A program made the translations under genes and the position numbers. Shown here piece by piece: positions 37,384 through 45,857 of a stretch of DNA of 64,000 bases; positions within the stretch are counted from its first letter, which is position 1; each line of letters opens with the position of its first letter. The DNA is from Polynucleobacter sp. es-MAR-4 (GTDB lineage: Bacteria; Pseudomonadota; Gammaproteobacteria; Burkholderiales; Burkholderiaceae). The stretch is from contig NZ_JACVPF010000001.1 in assembly GCF_018882055.1 (NCBI RefSeq), forward strand, positions 620,001-684,000. Reading direction: 5' to 3'. Under the pieces are notes generated by a model. It saw only the letters and a program-made list of their open reading frames with translations, ran no database searches and was not told the origin of the DNA.

Positions 37384-38415
37384 TTAGCACCGAATAACAC
37401 TGGCCGACCATGAAAATCCCAGGCCACTGGCGGCCAAGATTGCTAACTTGCCTTCAGGCAATAAACCCTCACGATGCGCTTTTGCCATCGTAAACAGACA
37501 ATCCGCAGGGCCAATATGGCCAAACTCCCCCATAGTGATGTACGTATGATCCTCGGGCACTCCAATGCCCTCCATAATATGAATTCGCAAAGAATTCTTA
37601 ATCTGATTCATTAGTACATATTCAATTTCTGAGGCAGTGTGCCCTGAGCGCTCAAGCGCTTTATTCATGACGCTCAGATACTCTTTTAAATAGATTTGAT
37701 TCACCAACTTTGCAAATGCATCCTCATCCACCCTAGAGTAGGTCTTTTCCCATTCATTGAAGCCCGGCTTAATTGGTAATCGAGTTCCTCCTGCATCGAC
37801 TCTCAGCAAATCACCTAAATCACCATCCGTATGCTCAGCAAAACTTAACAGTTGGTAGCGCGGATGATTTCTTTTCAGAACCACCGCAGCAGCGCCATCA
37901 CCAAAATAGAGAATAGGTCGGCACTCTGGAATCTTGGAGGAAACCACCCGCGTCAATGTATCAGCACAAATAACTAGCGCATGATTAATTGATGAGTCTC
38001 TTTCCATCAATCCCATCGCTACGTTACATGCTAAATTTCCGCCAGCACAACCATTTCTGACTTCAAAGGCATAAGCATGATGGCAACCCAGCTCGCGAAC
38101 CACAGCGCTCGATGGGCACCAAAAACGATAGTCATAATCTCCGGCAGATACAAAAATAATGAGATCAACGTCCTTGCCATCAAGTCCAGCATCTTCAAGC
38201 GCATCCTTGGCGGCGGCTAACCCCATAGTGAACGGATGCTCTTCCTCATTTGCCTTATGAATATGAGTAAAACCAATCCCTTCTGTTAATTTTTCTACGG
38301 GAATATTGGCATCACGCGCCAATTCTTCTGCTGAGATCCGCGTCTCAGGAGCGTAAGTACCAAACCCAGAGATTCCAGCTACAACTGAACCAGGGCAATT
38401 TGAAGATGTATTCAT
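37384..38415 (-). CDS. Ketoacyl-ACP synthase III-like enzyme with altered active site
   Basis: A 343-residue FabH/thiolase-fold protein. The nucleophile Cys is in VRNGCAGGNLACNV. Where FabH has HQAN this protein reads MNQIKN, and where FabH has GNTSAA it reads FGHIGPAD, so the usual His and Asn appear exchanged (Cys-Asn-His by position). It may act on an unusual substrate rather than in primary fatty acid synthesis. The ATG at 38415 is chosen; a TTG at 38475 would add 20 residues. It lies alone, away from other fab genes. Confidence 0.82.
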   Translation of the reverse strand: MNTSSNCPGSVVAGISGFGTYAPETRISAEELARDANIPVEKLTEGIGFTHIHKANEEEHPFTMGLAAAKDALEDAGLDGKDVDLIIFVSAGDYDYRFWCPSSAVVRELGCHHAYAFEVRNGCAGGNLACNVAMGLMERDSSINHALVICADTLTRVVSSKIPECRPILYFGDGAAAVVLKRNHPRYQLLSFAEHTDGDLGDLLRVDAGGTRLPIKPGFNEWEKTYSRVDEDAFAKLVNQIYLKEYLSVMNKALERSGHTASEIEYVLMNQIKNSLRIHIMEGIGVPEDHTYITMGEFGHIGPADCLFTMAKAHREGLLPEGKLAILAASGLGFSWSASVIRC

Positions 38416-38593
38416 TGGTTTATAGAATAACTGGTAAGGGTTTTCGAATGATGCAAATAGATGAAACTGATTCAACCCGGAAATAAGGGACTAGAAACAG
38501 TGGGAGCTTGATTGAATCTAATCTACCGCTTGCGGTTTAAAATTCTCTCCATCATAATTGGTTTTTTCATAATGAACTCAATAGGAAGCCTGT

Positions 38594-39070
38594 ATGAATA
38601 TGTTTAAATTATTAACAAATAAACTGATTATCTCTTCAAGCTTTATATTGATTGCTGCATCTGCAAATGCGGTTAATCATGTTGATGGGAAAACAGCCTA
38701 CGAGGATATTACCGCGACTGCAATTCCTATGATTGGAGCCAATAAAACAATTATTGGACAAGAATTTAAATTTCCATCTGGCGCACCTCTCATCAAGGCT
38801 TTCAATATTGAAATTGCTCCAGGCAAGAAAACTGATATTCATCAACATCTTGTGCCGCTCTATGTCTATGTAGTATCCGGCGAGCTCGAAGTAGATTACG
38901 GCTCCAAAGGAAAAAAGGTTATTCCTGCTGGTAGTTCATACGTTGAGGCAATAAATTGGTGCCACTATGGAAAATCATCTGGAAAAGGGCCAGTTTCTGT
39001 AATAGGAGTTTATTTGGGCCAAGAAAAACCTGACCAAATCAAGCCAGAGACCTGCGATAAATTACAGTAA
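38594..39070 (+). CDS. Secreted cupin-domain protein
   Basis: A 158-residue protein with a signal peptide (about 1-26, ending SANA) and one cupin barrel. The first cupin motif is in IAPGKKTDIHQHLVPLYVYVVSGELEVDYG and the second in VIPAGSSYVEAINWCHYGKS. Some metal ligands are visible (HQH), but the second motif's His position is less standard. Substrate and partner are unknown. Confidence 0.85.
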   Translation: MNMFKLLTNKLIISSSFILIAASANAVNHVDGKTAYEDITATAIPMIGANKTIIGQEFKFPSGAPLIKAFNIEIAPGKKTDIHQHLVPLYVYVVSGELEVDYGSKGKKVIPAGSSYVEAINWCHYGKSSGKGPVSVIGVYLGQEKPDQIKPETCDKLQ

Positions 39071-39136
39071 AAGCTTTTAAAGGTGGGTGTCAAGATTTGA
39101 TTTCTTGGACTCACCATTTAGCTACCCTCATTTAAA

Positions 39137-39577
39137 TTAAGCAAGGAATGAAATAGCGCTGCGTATTGCAGTGGGTAATGTTTGCGCTAAAAGCTTACGC
39201 TCTTCCAGCCTACCTGCATCAGTTTTTTGAATTTTTTCAGACCAAACCGATCCCGGAAAGAATGCATCATCCTTGTATCTCGGGATGACATGCCAATGAA
39301 TATGCGGAACCATATTGCCCAAGGCGGCAATATTGACCTTATCTGGGTGCATTACATGACGTACCGCCCCCTCTACTGCAAATACTAAAGCCATCAGATG
39401 CTCACGCTCGCCATAGGTCAGGTCGGTCATTTCTGCGACATGGTGATTCCAAATAACACGGCAAAACCCAGGTAGGTCGGGATCGTTCACAAGAATGATT
39501 CGGCAGTCATCTCCTCGCCAGATCAATTGGCCCTCTTCAGGCTTAAGCTCTTCTTTACAAAGTATGCAGTTAGTCAT
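39137..39577 (-). CDS. HIT-family hydrolase
   Basis: A 146-residue protein with the histidine triad in MVPHIHWHVIPRY near residue 97. It starts with a CxxC (NCILCKEELKPEEG), a zinc-binding feature of many HIT proteins. The family hydrolyses or transfers nucleotide monophosphates. It converges on the cupin gene; an imperfect hairpin at 39082-39115 lies between them. Confidence 0.93.
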   Translation of the reverse strand: MTNCILCKEELKPEEGQLIWRGDDCRIILVNDPDLPGFCRVIWNHHVAEMTDLTYGEREHLMALVFAVEGAVRHVMHPDKVNIAALGNMVPHIHWHVIPRYKDDAFFPGSVWSEKIQKTDAGRLEERKLLAQTLPTAIRSAISFLA

Positions 39578-39590
39578 GTGAAGAATGTAA

Positions 39591-39636
39591 ACGAAAACGG
39601 CATCTAAGTCACCCTTGTGGGGTAATTTAGATGCCG
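39591..39636 (-). terminator. Terminator after aceA
   Basis: Ten-bp stem CGGCATCTAA (39598-39607) and TTAGATGCCG (39627-39636) with a smaller inner stem ACCC/GGGGT. On the minus strand it is followed by TTTTCGTTT. Confidence 0.85.
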
Positions 39637-39681
39637 CGACAGTAAGGATATTACTGCTGCTACGAACTACTTAGGGATTTC

Positions 39682-40980
39682 TTAGTGGAACTGCTCTTCT
39701 TCTGTAGAACCAGTCAATGCCGTTACTGAAGATTTACCACCTTGAATCACAGTAGTAACATCGTCGAAGTAACCAGTACCAACTTCTTGCTGATGCGATA
39801 CGAATGTGTAACCACGATCACGAGCAGCGAATTCTGGTTCTTGTACTTTCTCGATGTAAGCAGTCATGCCACGCTGCATGTAGTCTTGAGCTAAGTCGAA
39901 CATGTTGTACCACATAGAGTGAATACCAGCCAATGTGATGAACTGATACTTGTAGCCCATTGCACCCAATTCGCGCTGGAACTTCGCAATCGTTGCGTCA
40001 TCCAAGTTCTTCTTCCAGTTGAAAGATGGTGAGCAGTTGTAGGCCAACATCTTGCCTGGGAACTTCGCGCGAATTGCTTCAGCGAACTGACGAGCAAACT
40101 CGAGGTCAGGTGTACCTGTTTCACACCAAACCATGTCAGCATAAGCAGCGTATGCCAAGCCACGTGAGATCGCTTGATCCAAGCCCTTACGTGTTTTGTA
40201 GAAGCCTTCAGCTGTGCGCTCGCCTGTCAAGAATGGCTTGTCGTTTGCATCATAGTCAGATGTCAACAAGTCAGCGGCTTCAGCATCAGTACGAGCCAAG
40301 ATGATAGTTGGAACACCCATTACGTCAGCAGCCAAACGCGCAGAGATTAATTTTTGAACAGATTCAGTAGTAGGCAACAATACTTTGCCACCTAAGTGAC
40401 CACACTTCTTAACAGAAGACAATTGATCTTCAAAGTGAACGCCAGCAGCGCCCTGCTTGATCAAGGCTTTGCTTAATTCAAATGCATTTAATACGCCACC
40501 GAAACCAGCTTCAGCATCAGCAACGATTGGAGCGAAATATTCGATATAACCAGCGTCGCCCTTGTTGATACCTTTGGCAGTTTGGATTTCATCAGCACGT
40601 TGGAATGAGTTATTGATACGCTCAACCATCTTAGGAACTGAGTCAACTGGATACAAAGATTGATCCGGATACATCGCTGCGTATGAGTTACCGTCAGCAG
40701 CAACTTGCCAACCTGACAAGTAGATAGCTTGAACACCCGCTTTAACTTGTTGCATTGCTTGACCACCAGTCAAGGCACCTAAACAGTTAACGTAAGCTTC
40801 GTTATTAACCAATTCCCAAAGACGCTCTGCGCCATGCTTAGCCAATGTGTGCTCAATCTTCAATGAGCCACGAAGACGAATAACGTCCTCAGCCGTGTAA
40901 CCACGAGTAATACCTTTCCAGCGCGGATTGGTATCCCAGTCTTTTTGTAGTGCTGCGATTTCTGCTTTGCGATCTGCCAT
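39682..40980 (-). CDS. aceA: Isocitrate lyase
   Basis: A 432-residue enzyme that splits isocitrate into succinate and glyoxylate, opening the glyoxylate shunt for growth on acetate and fatty acids. The catalytic loop [14 protein letters not shown] holds the active Cys, with WETGTPDL-like [15 protein letters not shown] and YNCSPSFNW further on. A GGGAGA ribosome site precedes the ATG. No malate synthase is adjacent. Together with phaZ it points to use of C2/C4 carbon. Confidence 0.97.
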   Translation of the reverse strand: MADRKAEIAALQKDWDTNPRWKGITRGYTAEDVIRLRGSLKIEHTLAKHGAERLWELVNNEAYVNCLGALTGGQAMQQVKAGVQAIYLSGWQVAADGNSYAAMYPDQSLYPVDSVPKMVERINNSFQRADEIQTAKGINKGDAGYIEYFAPIVADAEAGFGGVLNAFELSKALIKQGAAGVHFEDQLSSVKKCGHLGGKVLLPTTESVQKLISARLAADVMGVPTIILARTDAEAADLLTSDYDANDKPFLTGERTAEGFYKTRKGLDQAISRGLAYAAYADMVWCETGTPDLEFARQFAEAIRAKFPGKMLAYNCSPSFNWKKNLDDATIAKFQRELGAMGYKYQFITLAGIHSMWYNMFDLAQDYMQRGMTAYIEKVQEPEFAARDRGYTFVSHQQEVGTGYFDDVTTVIQGGKSSVTALTGSTEEEQFH

Positions 40981-41218
40981 GTTTTTCTCCCTAAGTTAAA
41001 CAAGTACTTCAAATATTTAGACATTCAAGTCTTATGTCTTATATAAGAGTTTAAGCATCCAAGAAAAGCATGCAAGAACTATTTCAGCATTTACTAAAAA
41101 TAATTAATTGAATTAATTCAATAACTTAAATTGATATTTTTACATTATGAAATAATGAATCAAGGGGCGAGATACGACCCAAGTGAGAATCTTGCACCGC
41201 ATTTTGCGTACGGGAATG

Positions 41219-41239
41219 TCTTTTCATATTATGAAAAGA
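41219..41239. repeat. 21-bp perfect palindrome beside the tRNA remnant
   Basis: Arms TCTTTTCATA and TATGAAAAGA are mirror-complementary around a single T. It stands in the 306-base gene-free stretch between aceA and cheW, five bases before the tRNA-like remnant. The rest of that stretch is AT-rich and presumably carries the aceA promoter. Operator or recombination site are both possible. Confidence 0.6.
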
Positions 41240-41243
41240 ATGG

Positions 41244-41291
41244 CAGCCAATTAATCCGCTGGTCGCGAGTTCGAATCTAGCCCGACCTACC
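41244..41291 (+). pseudogene. Decayed 3' half of a tRNA gene
   Basis: From 41251 the sequence reads TTAATCCGCTGGTCGCGAGT then TCGAATC: an anticodon-stem 3' arm, variable loop and T-arm with the invariant GTTCGAATC, followed by a seven-base acceptor strand, discriminator A and CC at 41290-41291. The T-stem has one mismatch (CTAGC against GCGAG) and the 5' half (D-arm, acceptor 5' strand) is missing, so it cannot be a working tRNA. The anticodon-stem part looks most like a Lys-type tRNA, but identity is unsure. The cheW stop codon lies inside it. Confidence 0.65.
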
Positions 41292-41748
41292 TTTGGACTA
41301 ATGACCCAAGAGGAATGACCCCATGAGGATGTTGAGCGTTACGAGAAATGGCCTTCGTATCTAAAATAATAAGCAGGCTGTTGGGTAATTTAAACGCCCC
41401 TTCGATAGCTTCTTGGAACTGCCCAGATAAATGGGTTGGCGGCAATACCAACTCCTGAATATGAAAACCCATAATGTCCCCAATGGAGTCAACCATGAGG
41501 GCAATATGATTTTCCTGCACTTTTAAAATGATGCTGAAAGAGTTGCAAGTTGAATCAGGGATATCAAGATAGGCCCCCATATCTACAGCAGGCATCAACA
41601 ATCCGCGTAAATTGAGTATTCCACGAATCATTTTTGGACTGCCCGGCACCTTGGTGTATCCCAAATTACGATTAACCTCAATCAACTCTTCGGCAGGTAC
41701 GCCCAAAGTGTAAGACCCAACATGAAAAACTAAAAATGAACGTTCCAT
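41287..41748 (-). CDS. cheW: CheW-type chemotaxis coupling protein
   Basis: A 153-residue single CheW domain that links the receptor to CheA. Typical segments are FLVFHVGSYTLGVPAEELIEV, PKMIRGILNLRGLLMPAVDM and HIALMVDSIGDIMGF. Its stop codon (TAG on the minus strand) lies in the tRNA remnant, so its last residues (SLVQR) may come from a junction. It lies two bases after the cheA stop and is the last gene of the cheA-cheW transcript. Confidence 0.92.
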   Translation of the reverse strand: MERSFLVFHVGSYTLGVPAEELIEVNRNLGYTKVPGSPKMIRGILNLRGLLMPAVDMGAYLDIPDSTCNSFSIILKVQENHIALMVDSIGDIMGFHIQELVLPPTHLSGQFQEAIEGAFKLPNSLLIILDTKAISRNAQHPHGVIPLGSLVQR

Positions 41749-41750
41749 GA

Positions 41751-43964
41751 TTAACTAGGCAGATATACATCGATGACTTGAGGATATTCATTGGATTCCT
41801 CCTGAATATTGTGCATGATGAGCACCTCCTCTAGATCCAATACATTAATCACCTGATCGTTATAAATGATGCATCCATTTAAACCCCTTTGAGGGGTCGA
41901 CAATTCATGTAACTTTGCAGGAACTTCAATAATGTCGGTCACTTGCTTCACTACCAATCCATATAAGCGGTCTCGATACTGGCATGTAAGCACTGGTGCT
42001 CCCGCATTTTGTACCTGAGCCTCTCTGAGGCCTCCACTTACATATTTATCTAGACGCACCAAATCCATCAGTTGCTCATTGAAATACACCACTTCACGGT
42101 TACCGTTTTGTTGAATCTTTTCAGAATCCAATTTGATAATGTGGTCAATCGCATCCAATGGCAGAGCAATTTTATGCAGTCCCGCTATTTCGAACAGTAG
42201 GACCGAAATCATCTCTACAACCGGTGCCACATAACGCTCTTCCTGCCTGAGTGGATTAGCCTGCAGGCGCTCAATCAGGCCAGACTGTCGCGCAATTCCA
42301 TCAATATCCAAGATCAATGCAACCTCCCCATTGCCCATGATGGTGGCGCCCGCAAAATTAGACATATCCCTGAGCAAATCACCCAAAGGTTTAATCACAA
42401 TATCCTGAATATTCAAAACTTCTTCGACAACCAGACCAAAGAGCGTGCCATTAAAATTGAGCACTGCGATAAATAACTTTTGCTTGGGCTTGAGAGGAGT
42501 AGAAGCTAAATTTAGTTGCTCATTCAAAAATAACAAAGGAATGAGCTTATCCCTCAACCTGAAAGTAGGCGTCCCGTAGAAATCTTCAATTCCATTGTTA
42601 GGCTCATTTGGAGTAAAGCGCACTAACTCTAAAATACGATTTTGAGGGATCAAAAAGATTTCATCAGCACATCTGACAAATAGCGTTGGCAAGATGGCTA
42701 AGGTAAGTGGAATCTTTAATTTGACATGTGTACCCTCATCAGGAACGCTCGTAATCTCAATGCTGCCGCCAATATTCTCAATATTGTTCTTGACCACATC
42801 CATGCCAACCCCCCTTCCGGAAAGGTTGGAAACCGTTTCACGTGTCGAGAATCCTGGCAAGAAAATCAAATCAATTAGTTCTTTGTGGCCGAGGGTGTGG
42901 GCTTTTTCAACGCTAATCAACCCGCGAGAGATGGCACGCTGTCTAACACGCTCATAATCTATACCAGCGCCATCATCAATAACTTCTATTATCACCGTTC
43001 CATTTTGATGGGCGGCACGAAGCACTAAATAGGCTAACTCAGACTTCCCCTTTTCGAGACGCATCTCTGGAGACTCAATGCTGTGGTCGATACTATTTCG
43101 GATTAAGTGAACCAAGGGATCTCGAATACTATCCAATAAGATTCGATCCAATTCAGTCTCTGCACCCTCTTGCAAAAGACGTACCTTCTTACCGCATTCA
43201 GCCGCAACATCTCGCACTAGACGCGGAAATTTATCCCAAATATGAAAAATTGGTTGCATTCGCATTTTCATCATGCGCTCCTGCAACTCTAGAGTCAGAA
43301 GGTCAATACTGCGAACTGCGCTAGTAAAGAGCTTATCGGAAGATTGCTGAGAAAACGGCAGTAGTCGATTGCGAGCCAGCACCATCTCACTAGCAATATT
43401 CATTAACTTATCCAGCACCTCTGGATTGACCTTGACGGGAACCACAACTTCTTGCCCAGAAATGCCAGAAACAGCGATTTCAGTAGACTCTAGGACCTCT
43501 ACAGACTCCTCCCGTACTGTCGCGTCCGGCAACTTGACCTCAACATCAGGGGCACTCATCTCAGCTGGACTGATCCTTTCGGCCTGAGATAAGCCTAATA
43601 ATGCATTGATGAGCTCTTGGTCGTCACCTGCAGGCTCGACATGGCTCGCCTCTACACCATCAATAATTTGCCGCAGAATGTCATTCATCTCCAAGAGACG
43701 AGTGGATTTGTCAAAATCAAGCTCCACTTGACCGGCACGAATCTTGCCCAGCAAGCTTTCTCCCGCATGGGACAGCTTCTCCAGCCTCTTTAAAGAAAAG
43801 AAGCCGCTACTACCCTTTAGGGTGTGTAAACCGCGAAAAATATTTCCAACGAGAGCTTGTTCGCTAGGATCTTCCTCCAGACGTACAAAATCCACATCTA
43901 ATCGATCAATGATCTCCCGCGCTTCCAGGATAAATTCAGCAAGGATTTCGTCGTGATTTTCCAT
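41751..43964 (-). CDS. cheA: Chemosensory histidine kinase CheA with two CheW-like domains
   Basis: A 737-residue kinase. Domains in order: HPt (1-110) with phospho-His 47 in GLHTLKGSSGFF; no P2 domain; dimerisation P3 (about 165-230); HATPase with N-box RNSIDHSIE, G1 VIDDGAGID and G2 GRGVGMDVV; a CheW-like P5 domain (about 420-560); and a second CheW-like domain (about 575-737). No receiver is attached. Missing P2 suggests its response regulators dock differently from E. coli CheY and CheB. It is read divergently from the receptor gene. Confidence 0.94.
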   Translation of the reverse strand: MENHDEILAEFILEAREIIDRLDVDFVRLEEDPSEQALVGNIFRGLHTLKGSSGFFSLKRLEKLSHAGESLLGKIRAGQVELDFDKSTRLLEMNDILRQIIDGVEASHVEPAGDDQELINALLGLSQAERISPAEMSAPDVEVKLPDATVREESVEVLESTEIAVSGISGQEVVVPVKVNPEVLDKLMNIASEMVLARNRLLPFSQQSSDKLFTSAVRSIDLLTLELQERMMKMRMQPIFHIWDKFPRLVRDVAAECGKKVRLLQEGAETELDRILLDSIRDPLVHLIRNSIDHSIESPEMRLEKGKSELAYLVLRAAHQNGTVIIEVIDDGAGIDYERVRQRAISRGLISVEKAHTLGHKELIDLIFLPGFSTRETVSNLSGRGVGMDVVKNNIENIGGSIEITSVPDEGTHVKLKIPLTLAILPTLFVRCADEIFLIPQNRILELVRFTPNEPNNGIEDFYGTPTFRLRDKLIPLLFLNEQLNLASTPLKPKQKLFIAVLNFNGTLFGLVVEEVLNIQDIVIKPLGDLLRDMSNFAGATIMGNGEVALILDIDGIARQSGLIERLQANPLRQEERYVAPVVEMISVLLFEIAGLHKIALPLDAIDHIIKLDSEKIQQNGNREVVYFNEQLMDLVRLDKYVSGGLREAQVQNAGAPVLTCQYRDRLYGLVVKQVTDIIEVPAKLHELSTPQRGLNGCIIYNDQVINVLDLEEVLIMHNIQEESNEYPQVIDVYLPS

Positions 43965-44112
43965 GTAGGCTAATAGTAATGGACATTTAATTGGGCGGGC
44001 GGATAGAATGTGGGCTAATGAGATATTAGCCTATATTAGGCAATAATCTAACAAGCAAGCACCACCCAATAGCCTGACTTAAGCATGAACCTTCTACAGG
44101 AAGCCCTACCGA
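43965..44112. promoter_or_regulatory. Divergent cheA / receptor control region with nested dyads
   Basis: Two inverted repeats share bases: GGCTAAT-GAGAT-ATTAGCC (44013-44031) and GCCTA-TAT-TAGGC (44029-44041). A further GGCTAAT occurs just before cheA (about 43968-43974). Four copies of a GGCTAAT/ATTAGCC-type half-site in one 148-base divergent promoter suggest a common regulator. Confidence 0.5.
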
Positions 44113-45741
44113 ATGTTTCGCACCCTTTTAGACAACTTCGACAGACGATCAACCGTCAAAACCAAACTTGTAGCGAGCTTTGGTCTAATTCTATTTTTTA
44201 CACTCATTGTTGGCGGCATCTCGATTTACAGCTACAACGTGATGGGCAAAAGTGCTGATTGGTTATATGTACAAGGCGCCAAAGGAATTGAGGATTCCAA
44301 GCAATTACAAATTGAGGCTATTGCACTAGATATAGAACTCAATCACTTATTGCTATCCTCCACCCTTGCAAATAAATCTGAAGGTCAAGTATTACGTGAG
44401 CAGTCTCTAGGCAATATTGAAAAGCTAAAAGAAAGCTTAAGAACGACAATCAAACGTGTTGACGAAAATATCATTCGCTCCAAAACAAGAATTGAATTTA
44501 ATGAGCTCGTTGAAGACTTTGATATTTATTTAGTAGCTATTGAGCAAATTGCCCTTCTCGAAAAGAGCGCGCCATCTACCGCTACTACTATGTATTTTGG
44601 TGAAAAGTTTCAAGGCTTTAAACCACGTATTAATAAGAATTTACAAGACTTTGTAGATGCTAAATTAGAGAGCGCCAGCCTATTTCATCAAGAAGCAGAA
44701 GCGGCGAAACATTACGCAATTATCTATACGCTTGTCACTATCGCGATCTCAATATTACTCAGCATTCTGATTGGTATTCGCTTCAGACAGTCGATTATTG
44801 ATCCTTTGCATAAAACTAAAGAAGCCCTGAATGATTTGGCTGGTTCCCGTCTAAACACCACCATTGAAGGTCTGGATTACGCTGGCGTTGTTGGCCAAAT
44901 TGCGCAGTCAGCCCAAACACTTCAAAACAATCTGCGTGGCGCCATCCAGGAAATTAGCAATAATGCATTAATGATTAGCGCCTCCTCTGAAGAATTGGCA
45001 GTAGTAAGTGCGCAACTCAATGCCAATGCTGAAGAGACATCTTCTCAAGCCAATGAAGTAGCGCAATCATCCGATATCGTGAGTCAAAATACGCAATCTG
45101 TTGCTACCTCTGCAGAAGAATTCAGCACAAGCATCCGCGAGATTTCCATTAATGCAATGGAGGCATCACGGGTCGCCAATCAGGCAGTCACTATTGCAAA
45201 TAGCACAAATCAGCAAATGTCCAAGCTGAGCAGTAGCAGTATTCAAATTGGTGAGGTAGTCGCAGTCATTGCCGACATTGCAGAGCAGACCAATCTTCTA
45301 GCCTTAAATGCCACTATTGAAGCTGCACGTGCTGGTGAATTAGGTAAAGGCTTTGCTGTAGTAGCAAATGAAGTTAAAGAATTGGCGCGCTCTACCGCTA
45401 AAGCAACTAACGAAATTGGCCAGTCAATTGACGCTATCCAAGCTGACGCAAAGGGAGCTATTGAATCCATTGCAGAGATTACACTCATCATCAATAAGAT
45501 CGATGACATCTCCAGCGTTATCGCTACTGCAGTTGAGGAGCAGGCCGCTACGGTTGGCGAGATATCGCGAAATATCTCTACTTCTGCAGGTAGTTCAGCG
45601 AGAATTACAGAAACGGTTGAAGCCGTTGCTATTGCCTCTCGTGGAATCTCCTCGGGATCTTCTGAAATTCAAAACTCATCCGCTGAATTGGCTCGAGTCG
45701 CTGCCAAACTTAAAGAGTTGGTATCTAAATTTGAGTGCTAA
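44113..45741 (+). CDS. Methyl-accepting chemoreceptor
   Basis: A 542-residue receptor. TM1 spans about 16-40, a helical periplasmic sensor of about 155 residues follows (four-helix-bundle type by length), TM2 is about 200-222, then a HAMP-like linker and a long cytoplasmic coiled coil. The hairpin tip reads [20 protein letters not shown], the CheA/CheW-binding signature. It ends [10 protein letters not shown] with no pentapeptide for CheR docking. The ligand cannot be inferred. It is the only receptor in the window. Confidence 0.94.
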   Translation: MFRTLLDNFDRRSTVKTKLVASFGLILFFTLIVGGISIYSYNVMGKSADWLYVQGAKGIEDSKQLQIEAIALDIELNHLLLSSTLANKSEGQVLREQSLGNIEKLKESLRTTIKRVDENIIRSKTRIEFNELVEDFDIYLVAIEQIALLEKSAPSTATTMYFGEKFQGFKPRINKNLQDFVDAKLESASLFHQEAEAAKHYAIIYTLVTIAISILLSILIGIRFRQSIIDPLHKTKEALNDLAGSRLNTTIEGLDYAGVVGQIAQSAQTLQNNLRGAIQEISNNALMISASSEELAVVSAQLNANAEETSSQANEVAQSSDIVSQNTQSVATSAEEFSTSIREISINAMEASRVANQAVTIANSTNQQMSKLSSSSIQIGEVVAVIADIAEQTNLLALNATIEAARAGELGKGFAVVANEVKELARSTAKATNEIGQSIDAIQADAKGAIESIAEITLIINKIDDISSVIATAVEEQAATVGEISRNISTSAGSSARITETVEAVAIASRGISSGSSEIQNSSAELARVAAKLKELVSKFEC

Positions 45742-45759
45742 GCAATCTTAACAGTTAGT

Positions 45760-45786
45760 AAAAAGGCATCCATTGGATGCCTTTTT
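45760..45786. terminator. Bidirectional terminator after the chemoreceptor gene
   Basis: Perfect 12-bp stem AAAAAGGCATCC / GGATGCCTTTTT with a three-base loop. It separates the receptor gene from the converging cyclase operon. Confidence 0.93.
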
Positions 45787-45857
45787 ACTTTATAGGTTTA
45801 GCGCTCACAAGACGGATATGAAGGAAGGCTCTAGACTGAATACAGCTAATCAACCTA

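Noticed and set aside
39082-39115. Hairpin between the cupin and HIT genes as a terminator
   Set aside because: The stem has several mismatches and no T-run on either strand; mentioned only as a weak structure.
41160-41291. A complete tRNA or tmRNA gene before cheW
   Set aside because: No matching 5' acceptor strand or D-arm can be found upstream, and the T-stem has a mismatch; only a remnant is supported.
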